Both the position numbers and the translations under genes were made by a program. A DNA stretch of 64,000 nucleotides. Origin: Chondrus crispus. Lineage: Eukaryota > Rhodophyta > Florideophyceae > Gigartinales > Gigartinaceae. Shown here one piece after another: positions 33,505 to 44,935 of this stretch. The DNA is taken from assembly GCF_000350225.1 (NCBI RefSeq), contig NW_005179180.1, positions 53,009 to 117,008 on the forward strand. The letters run 5' to 3'. The stretch's first letter is position 1. Every line of letters begins with the position of its first letter. The notes beneath the pieces were generated by a model. It did not search any database. It saw only the letters and a list, made by a program, of their open reading frames with translations, and had not been told where the DNA came from.

Positions 33505-34787
33505 GCCTCTCGGGCGCGTGGTCCTGCCCGATACGGTTGGCAACGGAACGGCCTAGCGCCGGGGGTGAGCTCGATGCGCTGGTTTGTCGCGCGAACCTCG
33601 CCCAGAGTCCCGTTCCACATGCCCGCGTAGGGCGTGAGCATGGTGCTGACCTGCCTACGCTGGCGCGGCGGCAGGTGGTCGAGGGGGACGACATCCATGG
33701 GATGGGAGTCCGACTCCGGGGTTGAGGAGGTTGGCCGAGGGGAGTCGTCGTTCTGTACCGGCGGGCCCCCCTCGTGAAATTCCGCAGCTAGAACTGCGTC
33801 TAACGGCATCGCCGTGCGGATCATCGCGCGGGGATGGGGGATACGAAACCCACTACTTGGTTCTTCGATAATCTCTTGGTGGCCGCTGAGAAGTTGGCCA
33901 CCAGGACCCGAAACTCCTGCAACGGGGAGAGGTGAACCACTCCGTTGGAGATGGAGACTCTGTGCTTCGCATATAAGTGCGGGTTCGGCTCTACGACCGA
34001 GAGTCCACTCCTTCCGTTGGTGACGTAAACCCACGTTTGGGTCTCGGCGGGGATATCCAGTGCACGGGCGACCTTAAGCTTGGGGGAAGTACGCCCTGCT
34101 GTGGGGGAATACTCCTGCTCCGAGGGGAGCGGGGGGTGGACCGCGGCACGACGGGCCGGTTTCCGAACGATGGGTACCTTCGTACCGTCGTCCAACTCCA
34201 CGAGCTTGCGTCGGGGGTAGATGGATTCGACAAATCGGTCGTTAAATTCGCAACCCAGAATAACGGGGACGGCCAATCGCTCACAGACGATGAATGTGCA
34301 CTTCATGGTGCGGTCACCTAACCGCACCACCAGTGGTATTTGACCGCTGGTACGCAAGGGCCGTCCATTTGCGTCTGCAATTGTCGGGACTTCGCCCGGG
34401 ATGAGGAGAGACTCCCATCCTGTGGGTAACGTGTCAGCCCTGACAAAATTAGGTCCCGCTCCCGTGTCGAGGATGGTGAGGTGCCTCAGCAATATATCTG
34501 GAGTTAGTCCAAGGTCAGCGTAGACCTTGTATTTCTGCGAGACAGGGTCATTACTGTCTCGGAGGTCGGAACACCCGGGGCGAGCACTGGGATGTTCCTC
34601 CGCCATGGTCGGCGTAGAGTACCGAGTCCCTCGGGATCGGGGTTATCCTGGCTAGTACCAGTATGGTTGCGGCCGAGAATTCGGAACCGCTTCTCCACCT
34701 TTGGAGGTGAGTCTTCGTCCGCCAGCTTGGGCAACTGATCCGGGGCGGAGCCCGGGTTTACCTCAGCTGCTGCGGGCTGAGGTTCTC
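33505..34787 (-). pseudogene. pol: pol of element D, truncated and frameshifted
   Basis: Begins in the -1 frame relative to gag (KKLGEPQ..., then MPKLADEDSPPKVEKRFRIL) and changes frame near 34560 and again near 33840. The protease motif is DTGAGPNFVRADTLP near 34450. The region between protease and RT is close to A pol. It stops at the start of the RT domain. Confidence 0.85.
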
Positions 34788-34797
34788 CTAGTTTTTT
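34788..34797 (-). promoter_or_regulatory. -1 frameshift heptamer AAAAAAC at gag stop, D
   Basis: Minus strand A AAA AAC (34797-34791) is followed directly by TAG (34790-34788). It is a canonical slippery heptamer in the correct phase, and the -1 frame is the pol frame. Confidence 0.75.
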
Positions 34798-37052
34798 GGA
34801 GGTTGTCGAACGCCGTCAGGGGGCGGGGCAGTCTTTGTACCCGTGCCTAGATGCGGCGGCGGGGCGGCCGCGGTAGCGGGATTAATTACCCGGTTGGCCT
34901 CATAACTGAGGAGGGCAACGGCGCGGAGGTACGCGTCCGAGGGGACCCGGCCTTTCTGTGCCGTGCTCTGCTTCTCGTACTGATGAGGTACGAGGGAGAC
35001 ATTCTTCACCTTCAAGTCACAGTCAGGGGCTATATGGTCCCCGACCTTGTAACAGGCGAAGCAGATGATCTGCGGGGACGGGGGTCCCCGTAGGTCCTTC
35101 TGGATGTTCCGGGAGGGCCGCCCGAAGGCGGGCCCGTGGGGGCTCCCCGTACGCTCCGCAGCGGGTTGGTACGGCTTGCGCCGGTCGCCGTAGAACAGCG
35201 AATCTCCATCGTTGAAGGAGGAGTCCTCCGTTGGTAGGGAAGGCATCCCGCCAGCGTTGTCCCCTTCCGTGGCGAAGTAATTCTCGGCACCCGCCGCAGT
35301 CTGGTAGCTGGCGGTGGGACCGGTCGTTGAAGATGGAACGCTATCAAGAGCGGCAAGGACCTGCTTACCAGGGCGGGGCCTAGCAAATTCCACCCGGCGA
35401 CTCGGGGCTTCCTGAGCTCGGAGGGCCTCTCCATGGGAGCGCGCGTGAGCCACCGTATCCCCGAACGAGGATCGCGGTCGATCCTCGCGGGTTTGCAGAA
35501 CTAACGGCTTGATCGCCGGTGTGAGCCCCTCGATGAACAGGGTAGTCCTCTCGTAGGGCGAGTGTACGTCGCCACATCTACCGAGGGCGTTCAGCATCCT
35601 AGTGGCGTACTCGGTTTCCAGTTCGCCCGGTTTTTGGCGTAATTCTCTCAGCGCGGTGAGGGCGTGCTCAATTTCGAGGTTGGTCGCGTAAGTGCGCAGC
35701 AACCAGTTTACGGCTGCCGCCCAGTTCGCGATCCCTTGGGATTTGCGGTGTAACCCTCTTTGGGACTCATACGCCTCTTTTGCCGGCGGGGATAACAGGT
35801 GGGGGAGAGCCATCAGGGCCATCGCCTCAGTCATATTGGCGTTATCAAAGTTCTCCTTGCAACGCGCAAGGAAACTTATGACCCTGATTGGGTCCACCCC
35901 GCTGAACTTGTAATCTCCCATCACCACGAGGAGGTACTGTACCCTCTTACGGGTCGAGGCGTAGACCTTGTCATCCACGGTCTGCCTCGTGTCCTCGAGG
36001 CGATACGCTCGGTAATTACATACACCCCGGAAGCGGTGGTTCGTCGGCTTCCAGACTGAGACGTGCTTCTGTCTGGGGCCGAACGTCGGCAGCGGGGCCG
36101 TGAGTGACTCTGACTCGGAATCTGATTCCGAGTCAGAGGGCGAAGACGAGGCTGAGCTCGAGTACGACGAGGAGGGTCCCTCGGATGGCGGGTAGGCACT
36201 CTTGCCCCCCTTCCGACGTCGAGAGTCGCGTTTCTTCCGGCTTGGCTTAGACTTTTTTCGTCGTCCCTCGCCATCGCCGTCGGAGCTTCGCCCCGAGTCG
36301 GGGTTTCCTCCCGGGGAATTCCGGGAGGGTAATTCACCCTCACGGGGGTCCTGACCGGCGGGGGCGTCCTCTGGGAGCGCCCTCGCGGGGACCAATGACG
36401 CCGTCGGGTCGGCGAATAGTTGCGGACCGGTCCCCACTGAGGGGACGGGTATCCCCGCGGCCTGTAACGCCGGGATCGTGACGTTGGACAAGAGTAAGTT
36501 CTCGTCCAACGGAGGTAACTCCCGTCTCCGGGAGGTGACTGGCACTTCGCCCGAGGGGGGAGTTGTGGTAACTCCGCCAATGGCCGGAGGCTTAACAGCA
36601 GCAATGGCTGGGGTGGGCGCCGCCGATCCGTCCTGAGTGACAGGCGCCGGATCGGGGCGGTACGTCTTGAGGACGGATAATTCCTGACGGAGGGACTTGA
36701 CTTCCTCCGTTACAGTAGCGATCTCCGTTTTCAGAGGGAGGATCGCCTCCTCGACCCTGGCCTCGATGTCTTCTTGCCAGGCCTTGGTCAATACGCCTTC
36801 CAGGGCGGAGAGGCGATCCCGCTCGCGCGCGGATTGTAAATCCGCCTGCGTGGCGACGGTTTCCTCCACGAAGGAGTTGAGGTTCTCTCGCAGCGCCGAC
36901 GAGTGCGCTGCGAGTTTCTCCGCCACCGTTGTGAGCGTAAACCTTTCGGCTTCTCGGAGCGCCTCACGGCAGCTCCGAGTTATCCACGCCACTACGGGCG
37001 CAGGAACGTCTCGGGGACGGGTTTCTCGGGAACTCTCCGACCCGGACACCAT
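34788..37052 (-). CDS. gag: gag of element D, intact
   Basis: The only undamaged gag in the window: 754 codons from the ATG at 37052 (MVSGSESSRETRP, as in A) to TAG at 34790. An N-terminal helical region with coiled-coil character (about residues 25-130) is followed by a Pro/Thr linker and a basic/acidic patch with a Ser/Glu/Asp run near residues 305-325. The gag core follows (FSGVDPIRVISFLARCKENF, about residue 385), and then a zinc knuckle near residue 675, CFACYKVGDHIAPDC, with CX2CX5HX4C spacing. It ends PPKN just before TAG, on the slippery heptamer. It is probably expressed only if the D 5' LTR is active, because the rest of the element is lost. Confidence 0.9.
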   Translation of the reverse strand: MVSGSESSRETRPRDVPAPVVAWITRSCREALREAERFTLTTVAEKLAAHSSALRENLNSFVEETVATQADLQSARERDRLSALEGVLTKAWQEDIEARVEEAILPLKTEIATVTEEVKSLRQELSVLKTYRPDPAPVTQDGSAAPTPAIAAVKPPAIGGVTTTPPSGEVPVTSRRRELPPLDENLLLSNVTIPALQAAGIPVPSVGTGPQLFADPTASLVPARALPEDAPAGQDPREGELPSRNSPGGNPDSGRSSDGDGEGRRKKSKPSRKKRDSRRRKGGKSAYPPSEGPSSSYSSSASSSPSDSESDSESESLTAPLPTFGPRQKHVSVWKPTNHRFRGVCNYRAYRLEDTRQTVDDKVYASTRKRVQYLLVVMGDYKFSGVDPIRVISFLARCKENFDNANMTEAMALMALPHLLSPPAKEAYESQRGLHRKSQGIANWAAAVNWLLRTYATNLEIEHALTALRELRQKPGELETEYATRMLNALGRCGDVHSPYERTTLFIEGLTPAIKPLVLQTREDRPRSSFGDTVAHARSHGEALRAQEAPSRRVEFARPRPGKQVLAALDSVPSSTTGPTASYQTAAGAENYFATEGDNAGGMPSLPTEDSSFNDGDSLFYGDRRKPYQPAAERTGSPHGPAFGRPSRNIQKDLRGPPSPQIICFACYKVGDHIAPDCDLKVKNVSLVPHQYEKQSTAQKGRVPSDAYLRAVALLSYEANRVINPATAAAPPPHLGTGTKTAPPPDGVRQPPKN

Positions 37053-37134
37053 GTCTTGAAACACCTGTGAACGGTGGTGAGCACCCTCAAAAGAAACAAT
37101 TAGAAAAGAGAAAGGGGTTAGAGACTCCGCAGAT

Positions 37135-37152
37135 TTCTAGGTCGGGAGACCA
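37135..37152 (-). promoter_or_regulatory. Primer binding site, element D
   Basis: The same 18-nt site, three bases from the LTR end at 37156, as in element A. Confidence 0.75.
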
Positions 37153-37155
37153 AAA

Positions 37156-37889
37156 TGTCGTGCACTGGGGTCGCGGTGTATAACCCCAGGGCAGAGCACG
37201 CGTGTTCGGAACGCGGGTTGTACGGGAGACCACCCGGTGATAACCGGCAACGGGGTCCGGGCGCGATCGGCGCAGTAGGTAGCAAAAAAAGGAGGGTTAG
37301 AACAGGGGATCGCCCAGAGGGGGCGGAGCGGTAGGGACGTCTCGCGCGGTAGAGTGGTTAGTATCCTCGGTAGCAGCACGCGCGGTAGAGCGGTTGGGAT
37401 TCGCGGTCGTAGATGGGCTCGCGTAGTGTAGCACGGCTTGTGCTATACTGGCGCGAGGCTACTAACGAGATTCCAGAAGCTTAGGAAAAGAACCCAAGGC
37501 TTCGTGCCTTCTTTACTTAGGGTCGAACGTCGACTATATAGTAGTCGACGTCGTAATAATAATAATTAATAATAATTAATTAATAATAATTAATTAACAC
37601 ACGGTAATAAATACCGGCGTACTAGCATAGACGCTATACAGTACGCAATACCCCGCTGTATAGGGTTATGATACCCGCTCACATGTGGGGATCGACACGC
37701 CTAGACGTGGAGTGACAGACTGTCCGTACTTCGACAGGGCTTACACCCGGCCTTGCCTGGGTGGGTAGTTACACGATTGCACGTGGTACAGGTACACGAA
37801 TATTCGTGGTGTACACGTGGGAGGCGCACCCGTGAGGGTGGCATCCCGCGTATGCCTCGCGAATGAGGGAGGCGTACCAGTGCACTACA
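37156..37889 (-). repeat. 5' LTR of element D
   Basis: 734 bp; on the minus strand it starts TGTAGTGCAC (37889) and ends GTGCACGACA (37156), the same termini as A. It shares long blocks with the A LTR (accacccggtg, gccttctttac) and the ctatatag TATA. It carries an AAT-rich run at 37556-37600 and CACGTG motifs near 37780 and 37815. Confidence 0.85.
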
Positions 37890-38246
37890 GGAAGGAGGCG
37901 GAGGAGAGACCGTTCCCTCTGCCCCCCGAATATTGCAACGGCCGGACGTTGCAATGCAAGGCCCCGAAGTATCCGATTACTTCGTGGAAGATGCCCAGTC
38001 GGGGTGGGGAAACCGTCCCCATCCGCGCGGCCAGGGGCCCGTCGACGCGCTAGCTAACGATAGCCAGGCCAATAGCACTGACAGCTCGGGTAGTTCGAAA
38101 ACCCCGTAAATACGGTTACGTTCGCGCGGTCGCGTGAACCGTCTTGTCACACCAACCTAGACCCGCCCCTATTTGTCCCCGGCGGGGGAGGGGAATGTTT
38201 ACCGATATTATTCCCCTCAACCCCGCACAAGCACACCGAGACAACG
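37890..38246 (+). other. C sequence between D and C pol
   Basis: Opens with a frame (to the TAG at 38051) that may be the end of C gag. The rest has no gene, and no slippery heptamer like those of A, B and D was found before the pol frame. Confidence 0.4.
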
Positions 38247-41200
38247 GTGAGCCCGGCGCACATGGAGGACGGCACTGTGCCAACCGTGAGCCAAGTGCCT
38301 AACAAGAAGCGCATCGAACGCGCCGGCGGCCCGACCCAGGGGGACCCGGGGCCGCCAGAAGAATTCAAGCCGCGTACGAACGCGACTTGTCGCGGGGACG
38401 CGGCCGACCGAAGGGCGCCCCGCGACCAAGGCCGAGGGACGCGGAAGAGAAGTCGAAACCGCCGCCGCCGGCCCAGGCGGAACGATCTCGCCGAGCCGGG
38501 CACGCCGAAGGTGGTCGACGGCGTCATTTGCCTTATGACGTCGAAGATTTACAACGTCCTCGGCTCGATAGCCACGGAGGGGAATGCCTTCAAGCCCCGC
38601 ACGATCGCCGTTGACACGTGCTCGGGGTACAATCTGGTGAGGAAGTCCGACCTTCCTCCCGATTGGGCGCGGTACGTCATCCGCGACGCGCCACTGCCAC
38701 GATTGGCAGGGGCGAATAGCAACCCGCTTAAGCTCTCGGCCGTCGTACGTCTGGCCGTGCGGTTGAGGAACACGACGTTCCGAATTCCGTTCGTCGTGGC
38801 GGACCAGCTCGCCGTGCCGGTCCTCCTTCGTACGGCCTTCATCGATACACACGTACGAAGTATCGACATTGAAGCTCAACGGTTGGAGCTCCGCCAAGGT
38901 GGCTCCGTTGCCATCGTCGACGGGAAAGGGGAGCCGACTCCCCCAACCAGGCGGCACGGACGTCAGACAAGCCGGGCTGACGCACGCGACGAAGCCCCGC
39001 AGGCGATCCGAATCGCCCGCTGAGTTACCATCCCCGCGAGGTCGCAGGCCCGTGTGCGCGTTACCACGACGGGGAGGGGCCTCGTGTTTATAGAGCCGAA
39101 GCCGTCACTCCAACACCGACATGGAGTGAGGCTGACGAACGGCGTCGTCGAGGTCCTGCCGAACCAGACCTTCGACGTCATCGTCGCGAACTTTTCGCGA
39201 CAGGAAAGGCGGCTTCCGAAGCACACCGTCGTGGGATACGCGAAGCGCAACCCCCTCGCGATCTTGACGCCCGAACGTCGCATCGCCGAGGGGATCGCGC
39301 ACGCGCTACACCTCACCGACTTGGCCGATCAAGTCGGAACGGCAGGAGCTGGTCGACGAGGCTCCGCCCAGGGGGCAACCGTCGAGAAGAGAGGAGCCGG
39401 TACGGACGGCCGACCGGCGAAGTGCCCGCCGCCGGAAGGGGGCACTGCACCCGCCTCTAAAAAGAATCCCGAAAATCCGCCGGAGGATTGGGAAAAAGAA
39501 ATCGACTTGTCATACATCGATGATGACAAGTTCCGGGGCCACGTGCTCGAGATGCTCCGTAAGCACTCGACCCTGTGGAGCGGGGCGCTCGGAACGATCC
39601 GAGCGACCGAACCCCGCATTCCCCTCGAACCGGGTACGAAGCCGATACGGTCAATGCCCTACCGAAAGGGGCCGGCTATGCGTGAGATGGTCGCCAAGGA
39701 AGTCAACAAAATGTTGAACGCAGGGGTAATCGAACCCGCGAGCACCGAGTGGGCGTCTCCCGTGGTGCTCGTACCGAAGAAAGACGGCTCTCTTCGGTTC
39801 TGCGTGGACTACCGGCGTCTCAACGCGAAGACGGCAGCGGATTCGTATCCGCTGCCCCGGATGGACGACTGCATCGATTCGATCGGAGATGCAGCCGTCT
39901 TCACGACGTTGGACTGCAATTCCGGTTATTGGCAGATCCCCGTCGCTCCGGAAGACCGGGACAAGACCACGTTCACTACGCATATGGGAACGTTTCGCCA
40001 TTTGCGTATGCCGTTCGGGCTAAAACGGGCACCGGCCACCTTCCAACGTGCCCTCGACATCATCCTACCTGGCGTCCGATGGCAGATATGCCTCGTCTAC
40101 CTGGATGATGTCATCGTGTTCTCCCGTACGCACGGAGAACACGCGAAGCATCTCGACACTGTCTTGAGCTTGCTGAGGAGCGCCGGAATCTCCCTCAAGC
40201 TCAAGAAGTGTAGCTCCTTCCAACCGAAGGTGCACTACCTGGGGCACGTCATTTCCCCAGGTAAGCTGAGCGTCGCCGAAGCGGCGGCGGACGCCTTCAA
40301 GACGTTCACGTTTCCGAGGACGTTGACGCAGGTGCGCTCGTACCTCGGAGCGTGCAACGTCTACCGCCGCTTCGTGAAGGGGTTCGCGAAGATTGCGCGT
40401 CCATTAACGGACATGACGCGCAAGGACGCGGACCCTAACTTCGACGACCCGACCGAGCTGCAACTTCAAGCGTTCGAAGCGTTGAAGGAGCGGATGATTT
40501 CCCCGCCGATCCTAGCATTGCCGCGGTACGGTCGGCCGTACATGATCGACACGGATGCTAGTGCCTATCAACTGGGCTGTACGGTGCTCCAGGAACACGA
40601 AGAGGCGAACGATTGGCGACCCGTCGGATATTGGTCGTACTCACTGTCCGATAGTGAGCGCAACTACAGCGCTACGGAGCGCGAATGCTTTGCCGTAGTG
40701 TGGGCCGTCCGCACACTACGGCCGTACATCGAAGGTACCAAGTTCATCGTCCGGACGGACCATGATGCCCTCCGATGGCTTATGTCCCTTACGGAGAGTT
40801 CCGGAAGGCTTACCCGGTGGCGACTGCGGTTGGCGGAATACGACTTCACCATCCAGTACCGCCCCGGGCGCGTGCACCAGGTGCCCGATGCCCTGTCACG
40901 CCTCGTGTCGCCAAGGGTCACCGACGACCCTCGCCCAGCCGTCGAGGTGGATGACGACATTCCCACCTTCGATGCGGGTACGACCGTCCGTGACATGTCG
41001 GACGAGCTCGCGGACCACGTCTGTACCGCGAGCTGCGATCACAAGGCCGTCCATGTCTTCGTGACAACAAGGAACCAAGCCGGATCGCGAAGAGGGTCGC
41101 GCGTCCGTACGCGCGACGAGCCGAGGGGCGACGACGAGGCCCCCGCTCTTGAAGGACCCACCTCGTTCTGGGAGGAGAACGACGAATTCGACGCTGTCGA

Positions 41201-42803
41201 CATCGAGCGCGCCGAACAACCCGAAGTTGGCGCGCCCGCCTCCACGGTCGCCCCTCCGCAGGACGACCTTCCGGCCCCTCTTACGTTAGAGGAGATAGCC
41301 GAAGAGCAACGCGTGGATGACTTCTGCCAGACCGTACTGGCACGACAGTCAGAGTCCCGGGACTCAGCATTCTTCGAGGACCACCACGGGGTGCTCAAAC
41401 GGAGACACCCCTTCGACCTTGACATCGTGCAGGTCGTGGTGCCACGGACGCTACGGGCTCGGCTTCTCCAGCTCTGCCACACACCAACCATCGCGGGGCA
41501 CCCGGGCCAGAACCGTATGTACTTCGCGCTCCGTCGCGAGTACTACTGGCCCCATCTCGCTGCAGATGTCGCAGCTACGGTGCGAGGGTGCCGAACATGC
41601 GCGATGAACCGTGTCAAGTTGCGGAAACACCTCAACCGTTTGAAGTTGTTTCCGGCAACACGGCCGCTTGAGAGCCTCGCCATCGACATCTTGGGACCGC
41701 TACCCAGGACGAAGGCAGGGAAACGGTTCCTTCTCGTAATTACGGACCGTTTCACCAAGCTGACTCAAGTTGTGGCACTGCGGACCGTAACCGCGTACAC
41801 GGTCGCCGTCGCGTTCTGCGACGCGTGGGTATTTAAATACGGCGTCCCACGCTCGCTACTGTCGGATAACGGACCGCAGTTTAACGCGAAGTTCTTCCAC
41901 AGCACGTGCCGTGTCCTAGGGGTGACGAACTTGTACACTTCGGCGTACCACCCCCAGACGAACGGGCAGGTCGAGCGATACAATCGGACGATCGCTTCGA
42001 TGTTACGCAATTACGTCGGCGAACATCAGGACGACTGGGACGTGTACGTGGGGCCGCTCACGTACGCGTACAACTCCCACGTACATCGTACGACGAGTAC
42101 CACACCCTTCGAGCTCGTCCTCAGCCGACCCCCGCCGGAGTTCTCTCTACGTAGAGCCGACGGTGACGCGCCCCCGTCCGATAGGGGCAACGCGCGCGCT
42201 GAGTTCCTCAAGACGTTGGACGACACAATCCAGAAGGCGTACGGGAGCCTGCGCCGGACGCAGGCTCGGTACAAGCGCGACTTCGATAAGCGCGTCAGAC
42301 GGCTCAACGCACGTATCAAGCCAGGTAATTACGTCTACCTGAACCCCACCGATGGGGCAAAGACGTCTAACAAACTCGCGTCGCACGCCGTTGGGCCATA
42401 CCGCGTACTCGCCAACGACCGGCGAACCATCACGATCGATCGTGATGGTGTCACCGAGCGCGTCTCCGCAGACCGCTGCGTGTACGCGCCACCACCGACG
42501 GGCGCGCCACGGGCGAGTACGACAGCCCCAAGCGACCTTGCCGACAAGGTCACCGAGGGCACGCAATATGCCGATGAACGATTACTCCGGCATCGAGCCA
42601 TGGAGGACGGAACAATCGAGTTCCTCATCAAGTGGGCGGATTACGACACGCCCACATGGACCGCCCGGACTCACGTTCCGGAGGAGTTGGTGTCTCGTTA
42701 CGCCCAACGCCTCCGGAGACGCACCGGCAGGAACCTCACGTCTGACGTGAACGCGGACGTTCACGCTTGGGAGGGGGGCCCTCAACCGCTTCGTTACGGT
42801 TGA
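38247..42803 (+). pseudogene. pol: pol of element C, one in-frame stop
   Basis: Open except for a TGA at 39021. The protease site reads VDTCSGYNLV (Asp at residue 123): the usual Gly after Asp-Thr is Cys, and the rest of the motif is kept. RT is complete with YLDD at 40098. RNase H (IDTDASAYQ, TDHDALRWLM) is followed by an acidic linker, the integrase HHCC finger (HTPTIAGHPG...CRTCAMNR) and the core with AIDILGPL, SDNGPQF and NGQVERYNRT. A divergent C-terminal chromodomain (YADERLLRHR...FLIKWADYDTPTW) ends the protein. The last codons overlap the hairpin and G-run at 42747-42778. Catalytic residues of RT, RNase H and integrase are intact, so only the stop and perhaps the protease change disable it. 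Confidence 0.9.
42747..42778 (+). repeat. Direct repeat of hairpin plus G-tract at C pol end
   Basis: GTGAACG-CGGA-CGTTCAC (7-bp stem, 4-nt loop) followed by cttgggagggggg. The same 32 bases recur with two changes at 62461-62492, just before the 3' LTR, where they form the real polypurine tract. Confidence 0.75.
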
Positions 42804-44935
42804 CGTGAGGACCGCACAGAAGTTAAGCCGTATTTGACTTCCGAAACCGAAGGACACACGACGTAAAGGCGAGGCAGTACTTACTGCCAGCAAGGATCTC
42901 GACCCCGCAGTGACCGGCGATACGAGGAAGCAGGGCTCAAAGGGGAGTCGAATACCCCTTCCGGAGCTGAAAGGTCCGACACCCCCCCCCCGAACAGGGT
43001 CACCGGACGTTCCGTTAAGTCCGATCATCGCGGCGAGGGGAGGTCCAACGACTGAGGCAACCCCAACGGAATCACGGGAGCCCTTGGAATAATAGTGGAG
43101 AGGAGCTGAAACGCGGGGCGTAGAGACCGAGAGTCACTGTGGCTCGTGAGGATGGGGGTCCCGGATGAGACAACGAGCAGCTCCGCCAACGGCTAATACG
43201 CGAAAATTGGGGCAAGGAGAAAACTACACTGTCATACCCCCGACCCGGTCTCGACAGCACTACCGGCGGATGAGGTGTGAAAAAATGAGAAGAAATGGGG
43301 ACACTTGTCGTACAGTGCAGCAACCCCACGCAGCGCCCCGCTCGGTCGGTGTCAATCCGCCCCCACGGGAATGGAAAAATTAACGGAAAATTAATCAAAA
43401 AAAATGGGCAACTCACGTGAGCGAACGTACGCACGTCGGCATACGAAACACGCAATGCCCCGCGGGATACTGTACGAATCACCACCGCCGCCTGTTGCGT
43501 CTAATGAAGTGACGACGTCATAGTGGTAGAACGCGGTGCGACACCCCGACTCGGCTCGTTGCGCACCGACACCGCGCGCAACCCCTGGGCCGATCGCAAT
43601 ACGGGTCAGAAAGCCTGTTCGACACCGGCCTTCTTTCCCCGCTCCGCGCGTGTTGCGCGTCCGCGCCCTCGCCCCCGAAGGGCGAGGGGCGCGAGGCATA
43701 AGACGAAAACCCCAACGCTGCGCCCTCGCCACCGAATGGCAAGGGGCTCCCGATCGTTCGTCGCCCCTTTCTCCTCCGCGTCTGGGAGAGAAAGAGCGGG
43801 GCACCAAGGAACAAGGAACACGAGGAGGCAAACGCGTTGAGCACTGTTTCGAAAAACGAGCCGCGGTGAGCCCGCTGCGCAGGCGGAAAAGAAATGGCTG
43901 GCCGGAAGCTATACGCCGGCAGAAGAAAAGGAGGGCAACAGGCCTCCGGAGTCCCGAGACAGGGAGGGGGATGAGCGAGTCCGTCCCTCGCCAGGAAAAG
44001 TCAGGTAGGAACCCCTGAGGAACAGCACCGTGCGCAAACCGCTGTCGTACAGGGCGCTTGCACGCCGTGTGCAAGAGGAGGAGTTCAGCTCGCCAGTCTA
44101 CAACCACAAACACGCACCGCGCTCCCCAACCCCGCGCCGCCTCGCGCTCTACGTCTCCATGCCCCTGTCGGCCCGCCCTGACGACCACGGTGAGCAACAA
44201 GGAGAACGCTTCGCGGCCGGCGCAGTGCTGTCAGGGCACGCGCGACGAGACGGCCAAGTAGGCCGTGCGCCGTGACGGCGGCCTCGGCTTCACGATCCAC
44301 CTCCCCGTCATGCCCATCACGGGCAGGACCTGGAGAGCCCTCAAACAACCTGTCGACCCCAGCTTGGCCACGGAGGATACCAACGCGCGGAGGGGGTCGT
44401 CGGTGACGATATAGACGGGAAAGCGTACGACTTCTACGAGGGAAATGGTGGGCTGCCAGAGGGATGCTCGCCGCGCACCAGGAAGGAAGGTAAGCAAACG
44501 GGGGTGGTCGTAGGGAACCGAGGAGCAGGAGCAGTCCAGATCGGCCAAGGACTCAGGATTGACCCTCTCCACAAGCCGGGGAGGTCCCGCTAAGGAGGAG
44601 CGGCGAAGTTTGCACCGGAAGAATGCGAAACGATCGCTCCCCGAAAACGAACGCCGCAGGGGGGGTTAATTGGAAACACCAACACCCCTACACAGTAGTA
44701 ATTTGGACAGCTGGCCGAGGATGGATGATGCGTCTGCCTCGATGGACTTGTACGAAAGGGGGTACTAAGCAACGAGGGCATGAAGGGTAATGGGAAGAAG
44801 AGGACCGACGCAAAGAACACGTAACCAGGGAAGCAATTTTACTGTGACCCGGCGACGAATCATCCCCCCCCTTTTCCATTGTCTCGTTGACGGAGGGGTG
44901 AAGGGTCCCGCGCGGTTGACGACCAGACCGCGCGG
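42804..44935. other. Post-pol spacer of element C
   Basis: No recognised gene. A 269-codon minus-strand frame (43391-44200) and a shorter one (44231-44572) are open but compositionally plain and have no match among the other elements here. A 9-bp hairpin, CCCTCGCCC-CCGAA-GGGCGAGGG, lies at 43666-43688. Confidence 0.4.

Larger units (their letters stand above)
33505..37889 (-). mobile_element. Element D: 3'-truncated relative of element A, minus strand
   Basis: In minus-strand order: 5' LTR, PBS, intact gag, then pol only as far as the start of RT (HRIEL/PYRAGPRAREA), where it ends abruptly in C gag. The 3' LTR and most of pol are missing. No target duplication can be seen: gaagg follows the LTR at 37890 and is not found at 33500. 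Confidence 0.85.

Noticed and set aside
43391-44200. 269-codon minus-strand frame in the C spacer as a gene
   Set aside because: GC-rich, no conserved motif, no match in other elements; kept only as a remark.
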